Assembly: GCF_025449335.1 (NCBI RefSeq)
Contig: NZ_CP104883.1
Span: 1,418,501 to 1,482,500 of the forward strand
Origin: Bartonella sp. HY328
Lineage (GTDB): Bacteria > Pseudomonadota > Alphaproteobacteria > Rhizobiales > Rhizobiaceae
Length of the DNA: 64,000 nucleotides
Reading direction: 5' to 3'
How positions within the stretch are numbered: the stretch's first letter is position 1; the number at the start of each line of letters is the position of its first letter. Under the pieces are notes generated by a model. The model was not told where the DNA came from. It ran no database searches and saw only the letters and a list, made by a program, of their open reading frames with translations. The position numbers and the translations under genes are program-made. Shown in pieces: positions 29,203 to 38,100 of the stretch.

Positions 29203-29268
29203 AAGCATAGGTTGGAGACTTCTTATATAAATTGCGGCTATAGAACAAAACGTGAATATAGCCGCAAT
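29203..29268 (+). promoter_or_regulatory. Conserved promoter-hairpin leader, copy 2
   Basis: Same 66-nt layout as copy 1: AAGCATA at 29203, N12, CTTATATAAATTGCGG, and a perfect 11-bp stem (29231-29241 with 29258-29268) around the loop AGAACAAAACGTGAAT. It lies 88 nt before the paralogue 2 start, followed by GCTAAAGCGAGGCGGGCAAA, shared with copy 3. Confidence 0.75.
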
Positions 29269-29356
29269 TGCTGAATGAATTTAAACTGCCAAATTTAAAA
29301 ACTGCCACTGCTAAAGCGAGGCGGGCAAAACGAAATTTATTTGAAAGGAATTTAAA

Positions 29357-29878
29357 ATGACACATTCAATGATAGCTAGATATTATCCAGAAATAAATCG
29401 AGGAGTAAAAGGTGGTATCAAACTCGATTTTGATATGCTATGCGCATATACTAATGAGCGCTATTTGGTACCGATCGAGCATCCAGATGCCCTTATTTTT
29501 GCTGGAGTGACAGTCGAATTGCCTGCAACAAGAGATCCCGCAACAGGGGAAGCTGTGATTAATCAAGATTCTTATGATATGTTTATGCAGGGCTTTCTTG
29601 ATAATACTAATGGCCAAGATGGTGATAAAAATGGTCAATGTTTTATAGGAACTTATGGTTTCCCTGTTGCAAGTTTAACCCAACCTTTGGAAGTTAGTTT
29701 GCAAGATCATGGCCAAATTATCTATGCGTCTGGCAATCGCACACTTCATAAAACGCCTGGTAAAGGCCGTTTTCCTATTGGTATTTATCTTGTGACTGCA
29801 CCTATGCAAGGCGCAAATCCAACGGAGCTTTTCCATTGGATCGATACAAACGTTAACCTACCACGCTATAAAGCGTAA
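29357..29878 (+). CDS. Cement-like paralogue 2
   Basis: A 173-residue paralogue of its neighbours, longest because of an insert before the DNTNGQDGD block (about residues 55-80). The conserved parts are LVPIEHPDALIFAGV, DNTNGQDGD, and GQIIYASGNRTLHKTPGKGR followed by FPIGI. The ribosome-binding site GAAAGGAATTTAAA is nearly identical to that of paralogue 1. It shows no signal peptide, membrane helix or catalytic pattern; a structural or binding role is likelier than an enzyme. The three copies have diverged far more in protein than in leader DNA. Confidence 0.75.
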   Translation: MTHSMIARYYPEINRGVKGGIKLDFDMLCAYTNERYLVPIEHPDALIFAGVTVELPATRDPATGEAVINQDSYDMFMQGFLDNTNGQDGDKNGQCFIGTYGFPVASLTQPLEVSLQDHGQIIYASGNRTLHKTPGKGRFPIGIYLVTAPMQGANPTELFHWIDTNVNLPRYKA

Positions 29879-29947
29879 GCTTATATTGTAAAATATATAA
29901 AGGCAGCCAATATGGTTGCCTTTTACAAACAGTCTATTGGCTTGGAA

Positions 29948-30013
29948 AAGCATAAATCAGAAACTTCTTATATAAATTGCGGTTATAGAACAAAACGTGA
30001 ATATAGTCACAAT
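29948..30013 (+). promoter_or_regulatory. Conserved promoter-hairpin leader, copy 3
   Basis: AAGCATA at 29948, N12, CTTATATAAATTGCGG, then an 11-bp stem (29976-29986 with 30003-30013) with one C-A mismatch and two wobbles around the same loop AGAACAAAACGTGAAT. It is 86 nt before paralogue 3. Confidence 0.72.
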
Positions 30014-30099
30014 TACTGTATAGATACAGAATATAAAATTAAAAATGCCGCTGCTAAAGCGAGGCGGGCAAAACGAAATATACTTAGAAGGAATTTAAT

Positions 30100-30579
30100 A
30101 TGATTATTAAAGGTGTAACTGAGGCTTATATAGATAATAACTATCCAGTAAAAGCGGGCGTTAATTTGCGAGGAGGTAATTTATTAGCATTAACAAAGAA
30201 TAGATTGCTTGTTCCAATTAGTCATCCTGATGCTGTTGTATTTATTGGTTACGTGTCAACACAATACGATGAGGGCATGTATGACAATACAAATGGAGAA
30301 GACGGCGATATTAAAGTTCGACCAATGCAGGGGGGGGACGTAACTTTTATGGCTGATGCTTTGGTAAAGCCATTAGACGTAACAATCGTTAATATTGGCC
30401 AAACTATTTTTGCATCAAATCATGATGCGTTACATTTATCACCGGGTGAAGGACGTTTTCCAATAGGCATTTTAAAAGACATTGCCCCAGCTACGCAATG
30501 GTCTATTCCTGTTGGGGGAGACGCCAATGCAATTTATTATCAGCTCTCATTAAACACTTTGCCTGTATTCTCTTCATAA
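30100..30579 (+). CDS. Cement-like paralogue 3
   Basis: A 159-residue third member. Family blocks are KAGVNLRGGNLLALTKNRLL, VPISHPDAVVFIGY, DNTNGEDGD, and GQTIFASNHDALHLSPGEGR followed by FPIGIL. AGAAGGAATTT is the ribosome-binding site. A strong terminator follows at 30631-30677, closing the three-gene block. The likeness to capsid cement proteins is the same as for its paralogues. Three standalone copies without head genes suggest a phage remnant, a satellite that borrows capsids, or a domesticated function. Confidence 0.75.
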   Translation: MIIKGVTEAYIDNNYPVKAGVNLRGGNLLALTKNRLLVPISHPDAVVFIGYVSTQYDEGMYDNTNGEDGDIKVRPMQGGDVTFMADALVKPLDVTIVNIGQTIFASNHDALHLSPGEGRFPIGILKDIAPATQWSIPVGGDANAIYYQLSLNTLPVFSS

Positions 30580-30630
30580 ATAAGATTTAAGGTTTAGCCC
30601 TAAATCTTAAAGTTCGGGCACTATTTACGA

Positions 30631-30677
30631 AAAAAATGTTGGGCAGTAACTAAAAAAAATTCTGCTCAACATTTTTT
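30631..30677 (+). terminator. Terminator closing the paralogue block
   Basis: A 15-bp stem with one wobble (AAAAATGTTGGGCAG with CTGCTCAACATTTTT) ends in a T-run. It overlaps the stop of the 47-aa minus-strand gene by two bases, so it may serve both directions. A smaller 9-bp stem (30581-30589 with 30601-30609) precedes it. Confidence 0.8.
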
Positions 30678-30819
30678 AATGCTGATCGACTGAAACACCA
30701 TTTTCGTTAAGTTTAAGTTCAATGCCTGATGGCTGTTTTTCTTGTTTATAGGTATAGTAACTAAAACCAGCAACAACGACAATAAGCGCACCAATAATGA
30801 GATAGAGAAATCGGTTCAT
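30676..30819 (-). CDS. Small single-pass membrane protein, 47 aa
   Basis: The frame starts MNRFLYLIIGALIVVVAGFS, a clear membrane helix, and continues with a short polar tail KQPSGIELKLNENGVSVDQH. AGGATCG stands upstream of the ATG at ribosome-binding distance. Small proteins of this form (helix plus IEL-K-...-EGVS tail) occur widely in Rhizobiales, as far as I recall, without known function. It is convergent with paralogue 3 and shares its terminator. Confidence 0.65.
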   Translation of the reverse strand: MNRFLYLIIGALIVVVAGFSYYTYKQEKQPSGIELKLNENGVSVDQH

Positions 30820-31018
30820 AATTACGATCCTAAAAATATTGTAACTTTAGATCTATATGGAGCGAAAATAAACGATTCAAGGTGTGGCGAAATATCATTA
30901 TCGATTTTTGATAAGTTGTAGCAATTGTAGTTGATTGGTTTTGCTCTCTTAATTGTGACTTGCGGTTAAGCTAAATATGGATATTGATGCACATATTTCA
31001 TGTGTTGGAAGTAATAAT

Positions 31019-31546
31019 ATGACGTCATTATTTGTTAGAACGAACCCCAAAGACAGGCTGTTTGGAATTGCGACTATTGTTGGTTTAGCCGGTGGCGTAA
31101 TCTCAGGTTTTGTAAAATCTGGTATTGAAGGTGTTCTGCCTCCGCGTACCCCAGATAGATTGATCCCACCTGCCGAAGTGTTGCAAAGCTTTGGCATAGA
31201 TTCCAGCAATATGATCTATCATTATTCTGACCATATTGTTAATTGGGGCATATCGGGTGTTCATTACTTATTTTCGATTGTTTTTGCCGTTGCTTACTGT
31301 ATCGCTGCCGAAATCTTTCCAAAGGTAAAACTTTGGCAAGGTCTTCTATTTGGTGTTGTCGTAACCATTGGTTTCCATGGTTTGGTATTACCAGTTGGTG
31401 GATGGGCGCCGCCAATTTGGAAGTTGCCTTTTGATGAATTATTTTCTGAAAGCTTTGGACATCTTATGTGGGCATGGACGATTGAAATTTTCAGGCATGA
31501 CTTGCGCTTTAGGATGAGTGGAAAAGCTGATGTCATGGCAGCTTAA
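31019..31546 (+). CDS. YagU-like (DUF1440) inner-membrane protein
   Basis: A 175-residue polytopic membrane protein. Family landmarks are FGIATIVGLAGGVISGFVKS near the start, LPPRTP, HIVNWGISGVHYLFSIVFAV, CIAAEIFPKVKLWQGLLFG, and the C-terminal FGHLMWAWTIEIFRHDLRFR. E. coli YagU supports acid resistance; the mechanism is unclear. ATG 31019 with GGAAG upstream was chosen over ATG 30977, since family members begin shortly before the first helix. A terminator follows. Confidence 0.88.
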   Translation: MTSLFVRTNPKDRLFGIATIVGLAGGVISGFVKSGIEGVLPPRTPDRLIPPAEVLQSFGIDSSNMIYHYSDHIVNWGISGVHYLFSIVFAVAYCIAAEIFPKVKLWQGLLFGVVVTIGFHGLVLPVGGWAPPIWKLPFDELFSESFGHLMWAWTIEIFRHDLRFRMSGKADVMAA

Positions 31547-31599
31547 ATATAGTTTTTGCGACTATATTGGCAGATGTTTATATATTCTTTAAAAATTAG

Positions 31600-31632
31600 A
31601 AGGCTGCTAAAGTTAATTTGGCAGCCTTTTTA
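31600..31632 (+). terminator. Terminator after yagU-like gene
   Basis: An 8-bp stem AAGGCTGC with GCAGCCTT and a 13-nt loop is followed by TTTTTATTT. Confidence 0.8.
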
Positions 31633-31700
31633 TTTATTTATTTTATTTGAAATATTCATTATAGTATTGATTGAGATAAAAAATAAGTGGCAGCAAAATA

Positions 31701-32216
31701 ATGACAACTTGTAATAAAATTCATATTGATGGGCTATCATTTAAACAATATGTAGCCATTAATAAGTTGGTTTTGTCTAAACTGGCAGTACCACAAACAA
31801 GAAAAAAACGGATATTGAAATATATTTTTGGTATTTTTATAATATTTGCTATAGTTAGCGTTTTAATTTCATTTTTTTTAGGTATAGATAAAGTCATTAA
31901 TTCCTTTTTTTTAGGTTATTTTTTAGCAATATTTTTATGTTATATTCTGGCGATATACAATAATAATAATATTTTAAAAAGGGCTTATAATCAATCCACG
32001 ATGATAAAAAATGGTTATGATATAAGCTTTGGAGTTGATAGCTATAAAATTGAATATAATAAAACTTGCACGATTACCAATTATAGCGCGATCGATACGC
32101 GAAAAAAATATAATGATATTTGGGTTTTTTCTTTAGGGCTTACTTATTTTTGGTTGCGCGATGAAGATCTTGCTGGTGCTGATGAGGAGGTAAAAAGATT
32201 GTTAGAGATTGCATAA
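31701..32216 (+). CDS. YcxB-like membrane protein A
   Basis: A 171-residue protein with two adjacent membrane helices (ILKYIFGIFIIFAIVSVLIS and FFLGYFLAIFLCYILAIY). The cytoplasmic C-terminal domain carries the YcxB-like pattern YDISFGVDSYKIEYNKTCT and DIWVFSLGLTYFWLRDEDL. It is very AT-rich. A homologous gene follows 164 bp downstream; the two share the pattern N-Q-S-x-M-x-K-N-G-Y/F-D-x-x-F-G-x-D-S-Y-K. Function unknown. Confidence 0.75.
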   Translation: MTTCNKIHIDGLSFKQYVAINKLVLSKLAVPQTRKKRILKYIFGIFIIFAIVSVLISFFLGIDKVINSFFLGYFLAIFLCYILAIYNNNNILKRAYNQSTMIKNGYDISFGVDSYKIEYNKTCTITNYSAIDTRKKYNDIWVFSLGLTYFWLRDEDLAGADEEVKRLLEIA

Positions 32217-32380
32217 AAATCCTAAATATCTTGGTAATTGGTTGATTGTTGGATATACCAACTTAAGGCTTACGCCGTTTGTTTTCCCAAGTTCGGTTTG
32301 CTAGTGCAATAGTCTCAATGATTGTATTTTACAAATAATTTTATGTATATTTTTAAAAACGAATAAAAGGCAGAAAGCCA

Positions 32381-32911
32381 ATGATAAAATATAATACAGT
32401 TCATGTTGAGGGATTAACGTTCCAAGAATTTTTAAGTGTTAATAAGGCAGTTTTAATTCAATTCAAAAGATCCAATAAAACTCCATCATTGACAAAACAA
32501 TTGGTGAGACTGTTAATAGTTGTCATTGCGACATTTATAATCGTTACACTTTTAACAAGATATGTCATAGATAAGAGTTATGTAAACAATTCTATGGTGT
32601 TTGTTGTAGTGTTAGCTTGGTTTATTTTTATCGTTCTGGGGCGATTTAACAACTATGTTGCGCTGAAAGATTACTATAATCAATCATATATGATGAAAAA
32701 TGGTTTTGATTTAACCTTTGGTGCCGATAGTTATAAGAGCGAATATAATGACATTTATTCAATATGTAATTATAAAGCGATAGATAGTCGAACAAAATAT
32801 AATAATATTTGGATTTTAATTATAGATCGCACGTTTTTTTGGGTGCGTGAGGAAGACCTTGCTGCCACTGGTGCACCAAATGAGGTAAAAAGATTATTGC
32901 AGATTTCATAA
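32381..32911 (+). CDS. YcxB-like membrane protein B
   Basis: A 176-residue paralogue of the gene before it, with the same layout: a short N-terminal segment (VHVEGLTFQEFLSVNKAVLI), two membrane helices, and a C-terminal domain with MMKNGFDLTFGADSYKSEYN and NIWILIIDRTFFWVREEDLA. The C-terminal domain is best conserved between the pair, suggesting it holds the function. A shared terminator separates it from convergent galE. Confidence 0.75.
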   Translation: MIKYNTVHVEGLTFQEFLSVNKAVLIQFKRSNKTPSLTKQLVRLLIVVIATFIIVTLLTRYVIDKSYVNNSMVFVVVLAWFIFIVLGRFNNYVALKDYYNQSYMMKNGFDLTFGADSYKSEYNDIYSICNYKAIDSRTKYNNIWILIIDRTFFWVREEDLAATGAPNEVKRLLQIS

Positions 32912-32918
32912 AATTATA

Positions 32919-32947
32919 AAGGGCTGCATTTACGATACGCAGCCCTT
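32919..32947. terminator. Bidirectional terminator YcxB-like / galE
   Basis: A perfect 9-bp stem AAGGGCTGC with GCAGCCCTT and an 11-nt loop lies between the convergent stops, 8 bp after each. Confidence 0.75.
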
Positions 32948-32955
32948 ATTATTTA

Positions 32956-33963
32956 TTATTGGTAACCTTCGGGGTTTTTTACTTGAAAGTTCCACATATC
33001 CGCGCACATTTTTCTTAAATCGCGGTTTGCTTGCCAATTTAATTTATGCTTTGCCGTTTCAGGATTGGCATAAAATTCGCCAATATCGCCGGCGCGGCGT
33101 GGGCCAATTTCATATTTAATTTCACGGTTTGAAATATGTTGAAATTCTTTAATCACTTCCAAAACGCTATAGCCTTTGCCACAACCAAGATTAACCACTT
33201 CGCAATTTGGTTTATCGGTCAGCTTTAACGCGCTAACATGGCCATTTGCTAAATCTTCAACATGGATATAGTCGCGCACGCCAGTGCCATCACGGGTTTT
33301 ATAATCATTGCCCCAAATCATTAAATGGTCACGCCGTCCTGCTGCTACTTGTGCAACAATTGGCATAAGATTATTGGGAATGCCTTTTGGGTCTTCACCA
33401 ATTAGGCCGCTTTCATGGGCGCCAACTGGGTTAAAATAGCGCAATATCACGACGCTCCAATCGGGTTGGCTGGTATATAAATCGCGTAGCATATTTTCAA
33501 CGGTTAATTTGGTTCTGCCATAAACACTTTCTGGGGCAAGGGGATGTTTCTCATCATAGGGTAGATAGGCTGGCGTGCCGTAAACGGTGGCGGTGGATGA
33601 AAAGATGATCTTTTTAACGCCAGCTCGTTGCATGGCTTGCAACAGCCTTAAGGTGCCACTGACATTGCAATCATAATAAAGCAATGGCTTTTCAGCAGAT
33701 TCACCTACGGCTTTTAAGCCAGCAAAATGAATGACTGCCGTGCATTTATGGCGGGTTAGTACAGATTCTAAAAATTCACGGTCACGAATGTCGCCCGGCT
33801 CATTAATTACCGTGCGGCCGGTAATTTTTTCAATGCGCTTGATAACCTCTGGGTGGCTGTTGTCAAAATTATCAACAATAACCACATTATAGCCAGCATT
33901 TAAAAGTGCTACACATGTATGCGAGCCGATATAGCCGGCGCCACCTGTTACAAGAATTGTCAT
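32956..33963 (-). CDS. galE: UDP-glucose 4-epimerase
   Basis: A 335-residue extended short-chain dehydrogenase that interconverts UDP-glucose and UDP-galactose, feeding LPS and exopolysaccharide synthesis. The NAD motif is VTGGAGYIGSHT, the catalytic residues are in FSSTATVYG and SVYGRTKL (Tyr-x3-Lys), and the substrate-binding RYFNPVGAHESG and GTGVRDYIHVEDLANGH blocks are intact. The ATG at 33963 is preferred over 33975 because homologues begin MTILVTGG. It lies at the border of the Rhs/T6SS island. Confidence 0.96.
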   Translation of the reverse strand: MTILVTGGAGYIGSHTCVALLNAGYNVVIVDNFDNSHPEVIKRIEKITGRTVINEPGDIRDREFLESVLTRHKCTAVIHFAGLKAVGESAEKPLLYYDCNVSGTLRLLQAMQRAGVKKIIFSSTATVYGTPAYLPYDEKHPLAPESVYGRTKLTVENMLRDLYTSQPDWSVVILRYFNPVGAHESGLIGEDPKGIPNNLMPIVAQVAAGRRDHLMIWGNDYKTRDGTGVRDYIHVEDLANGHVSALKLTDKPNCEVVNLGCGKGYSVLEVIKEFQHISNREIKYEIGPRRAGDIGEFYANPETAKHKLNWQANRDLRKMCADMWNFQVKNPEGYQ

Positions 33964-34099
33964 CACATCATCCATTTATGATTTAAATTTTAGTTAGTTT
34001 ATTTTACTTATATGAAATAGCCAAAATATGTTCAAAAAATATGTCACATTATTTTTATCATTAAGTTTTTATCTCGCCTTTTTAAATTATAGTGTCGTT

Positions 34100-34700
34100 T
34101 TAGTATTGAGTGGTCATTCTATATAGTGCTTTTTGCGCAATGCTGGCATTAATTTTAAAAATACGTCGCCCGAATGGATCATAATGATATGTCCAGCGTT
34201 CGCCCGTTGGTGTTGTTCAGCCAATCAGCCTATCTTTAGCATCCCATTGATATTTCCAGATTTTAATGCGGAAGCCATTTTTTTTAACCCGCCGTTCAAT
34301 CACACGATTGCGGCTATCATAGGTTAGATGAACGCGCTCGCCATTAGGGCCTTTGGTCTCACTGATTACGCGGCCAAGGGCATCACGCTTGAAAGCAACG
34401 ACAGCCGAATTATTTTCAGCACGGCTTAATAAGCCGGTTTGATCATAATGATAGATGGTTTCATCTTGCAAGCTGCCATCGCTAGCAAATACTTGTTCTT
34501 TTAATAAAAGACCTGATTTATCATAAGCAAAATTTAACTTTGCACCATCAGCATATTGCGTTGCTATAACGCGATCTGCTTTATCATAACTATAATTTTG
34601 AATAAGGCCGGCAAAATCTATTTCTTTAATGACGCGGCCAGCCGCATCACGTTCAAAAAGCCATTTTTGCCCTAACTGATTGCTTAGGGTTGATCTTACT
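34100..34700 (-). pseudogene. Orphan rhs fragment, chimeric and truncated
   Basis: The minus strand reads SNQLGQKWLFERDAAGRVIK, then YD repeats (YHYDQTGLLSRAENNSAVVA, LTYDSRNRVIERRV) to DRLIG, then a TGA stop at 34217-34219. The frame continues TPTGERWTYHYDPFGRRIFK and ends KALYRMTTQY. It closely matches two separate parts of the intact rhs gene at 35103-38864. RDALGRV is joined directly to ISETKGPNGERV, skipping about 200 residues present in the intact gene. It has no start codon of its own. This is a displaced remnant of an older rhs copy, common in loci where toxin tips are replaced by recombination. Confidence 0.85.
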
Positions 34701-34756
34701 AATGGCGCAAAAATATCACGCCATTATTCAAATGCAAAGTTATTCTGGCAATGCCC

Positions 34757-35089
34757 TTATTTAATTATTGCCCATTCCCAATTACTGGAAAGAACATCTT
34801 TTTTTGTAACATGAAACTTGGGGTCTTGATTATCACCGAACCAAATGCCGTTAGATACTTTATCATTGGCTGTAAATTCAAAACCACATTTTAAACATTT
34901 AAAATTTGAATCGTTTACAACTTCTTGTATATTGTCTGGGTTAAAGAAAAAACCTCCTTCATCATATTCATATAGATATATTGTTTTGCATTTAGGGCAT
35001 TTAAAAAAATAAAAATCACAGCAATAGAGTTCTTCGCCTAATTTTTTTTTAAATTCTTCATAGTTAACTTTAATATCATTATTGAACAT
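34757..35089 (-). CDS. Predicted immunity protein for the Rhs tip
   Basis: A 110-residue protein, MFNNDIKVNYEEFKKKLGEE onward. It has a zinc-ribbon pair: FFKCPKCKTIYLYEYDEGG and NFKCLKCGFEFTAN, i.e. two CxxC knuckles about 38 residues apart. It begins 14 bp after the rhs stop, the classic place for a cognate immunity gene. It would bind and block the Rhs C-terminal toxin in the cytoplasm. ATG 35089 is preferred over an upstream start that overlaps rhs. No known Imm family was recognised. Confidence 0.72.
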   Translation of the reverse strand: MFNNDIKVNYEEFKKKLGEELYCCDFYFFKCPKCKTIYLYEYDEGGFFFNPDNIQEVVNDSNFKCLKCGFEFTANDKVSNGIWFGDNQDPKFHVTKKDVLSSNWEWAIIK

Positions 35090-35102
35090 TTTAAAATCCT
35101 TT

Positions 35103-38100
35103 TTAAAGTGACGGGAAGGCAGTAATAACATGGTTTGTGCCAGGTTTAGTAATAATAGTTACGTTATTTAAAATAGGATTGCCTAGCTTTGCACCTTCGA
35201 CACCACCCATTATACCCGCACCGGGTGCTGGAATTGTATACTTCCAGTTTCCGTACTTATCTAGTGTTGGTATTATGCCTTGTTGTTTGGCTATTGCCCA
35301 AGCATCTTCTACTTGCGTAATTGCATTGTTCGAAAAAACACCTTGAATATCTTTGGTGGGAATATCTGTTTCATGAGCAATTACATGGTCTTTACGTGAT
35401 ACTCCATGTTTATCAACACCACTCCAATCTAAATTCCCACTAGGCCCGCAACATGGCACTGGAACTGGTGCTCTTGCTAGCCCCCACGGATCAATCCATG
35501 CATTGGGATTGTGGACATAGCCATTAGACCTCAACCCACCAGCCAAACCAATAGGATCAGGAGAGATATATTGCGCGGCGAGTGGATCATAATAGCGATA
35601 GCGGTTGTAGTAAAGACCAGTTTCCGCATCTTCCCATTGGCCTTGAAAGCGGATGGGGCAGGTTTGCGCGGCTTGTGCCTCCACCGTGTCATACTTGAAT
35701 GCTAAATTGCCACGTATTGGTGGCGGATAGGGGCCACGAATATCATTGTCATTATCTGCTTGCCATATTTTATGAATTGCGCCCCATGTGCGATATTGCG
35801 CTGCCCAAACAAGTTTACCGTCCTCGCTAAACATTTCGCGCGGTGTGCCAAGATGATCATTGACGATGTAGAACAGTTCACTATTTGCTGTTTCTTTAGC
35901 AATTGGCCTAAATGTATTAGGCTCATAATGCCATTTGGTGGCTTTATCCCAATCAGCTTCACCACTTGCTTTTAATGGTGCTTCTTCAGCTATTGTATGT
36001 GCATCCCATAGATAGGCTGTGCCGACGATAGTCTCCCCCGACATATCGCCACTGCCGCGTTGGTGTTTATCTTCATGATAAGCACCGCGATTCTTTTCCA
36101 ACTCTGTCACATTGGGCGATTGTGCTAATAATGCCTTTTGCGCAATGCTGGCATTGATTTTAAAGATACGCCGCCCGAATGGATCATAATGATATGTCCA
36201 GCGTTCTCCCGTTGGGGGTATACAACCAATCAGTCGATTTTTTGCATCCCATTGATATTTCCAAATTTTAATGCGGAAGCCATTTTTTTCAACACGCCGT
36301 TCAATCACACGATTACGGCTGTCATAGGTTAAATGAACGCGCTCGCCATTGGGGCCTTTCGCTTCACTAATCGCACCACCTTGGCGCGATAGCCATTGCT
36401 CAAACTTTGCAGTATCTGCAGTGTTTCCACCAGAAAAGCCGCTAATATTTAAGGCACTATCATAACGGAAGCGTTCAACGGTGCCATCAATTGATGTGCT
36501 CTCGACTATTTGGCCATTAGCATCATAATTATAAGAGGTATTACCCCATCTTTTATCATCAATAGCAAGGGGTTCAAAACTTTTGTTCCAATTAAAATAG
36601 CGTTCAACTTGTGAGGTGGCTTTAGAAGGATCAATGCCTTGTTGTTGTGCGGCCATTGCCCCTTCAAGGCCACGACCTAATGAGGCAATGGCAAAGCCGC
36701 CAATCTGGCTTTTTAACTGGCCAAGCACATCATAGCTTTGGTTTAAAACAAAACCAGCCGCACTTTCACGTTTTAATTCACGCCCCAATGGATCAAGCGT
36801 CATTTTCAACGCTGCGTGATCACCAATTGTTAGTTCTGAAAAACGCCCCATCGGGTCATAAAGGGTTTTTACAAAATTCTTATCATTTATTAAACGCCCA
36901 ACCCGCCGACCGCAGCAGTCAAAAATATTATCTACTGCGCGACCATTGAGCTTTTCTTGCGAGACGCGCCCAAGTTTATCGCGAATAAAGCTAATAACTG
37001 CGGAATTATTTTCAGTACGGGTTAAAAGACCGCTATCATCATAATTATAATTGGTTTCATCTTGTAATTGCCCATCGGGAGCATAGGCTTGTTCCTTAAT
37101 TAATAAACCCGATTGATCATATTCAAAAAGGATTTTTGCGCCATCTACATATTGAACTTCAATAATACGATCTGCTTTGTCATAAATATATTTTTGTGTA
37201 AGGCCCGAAAAATCAATTTCTTTAACCACGCGACCAGCCGCGTCACGTTCAAATAGCCATTTTTGCCCAAGTTGATTGGTAACACTGGCTAATTTTTCTT
37301 GCCCATCATAAGTAAATTCGAGCTTGCCACCTTTAGCATCTTCAATGGTTTTTAAAAGTGCAAATGGCCCATAATTATAAGTGGTATTACGATTTTCACC
37401 ATCTTTAGTGCTATATTGTGTACCATTTTTATCAATTTTTAATTCAATAAGAGCCCCATCAGGACGGCGAATAGCTGACGCTTGCCAAAAATTATATCCT
37501 GCAATATCTTTATAAAACAAAGATGTTTCATGCCCCATCGCATCAATGATGGTGGTTAAACGTCCAAATTCATCATAGTTATATTTAGATCTGGCAGAGC
37601 TAAAATCTGACGATATTATTAAATCGCCAAATTCATTATATTTCATTTGCTGTAAGTAGCCATCACTACGCATAACAGCTACGGGCCTGCCAAAATCATC
37701 ATTGTTTATCTCCATAAGAACTTTGTCTTCTGGAGAAATGATTGCTACAAGACTACCATTTTCATCATAACGATAGCGCCATTTGCGCCCCCTACCATCA
37801 ATATCAAGTTTAAGATTACCCCACTCGTCATAGGAATAAAAATGTTCGCGGCCTTCGCCATCATTAATAAATGTAATATTACCACTTTGATCATACTCAT
37901 AAGATGTAATATTACCTTCACCATTTATTTCGCTAACAAGTTGGCGGTTCTGATTATATTCCCGTAAAACCTCTTTTCCTAAGGGGTGGATTTCACGATA
38001 GACTTGCCTATTATGATCAGAAAAAAATAAAATCTCTTTTTCTTTTTTTCCTTCAGGAAAAAAATGCGTTATACCATTTTCATCATAGGAAAAAGCATCA

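Noticed and set aside
22021..32900. attR-like copy of the tRNA-Lys 3' end
   Set aside because: No second copy of the T-arm and acceptor segment was found; island borders stay undefined.
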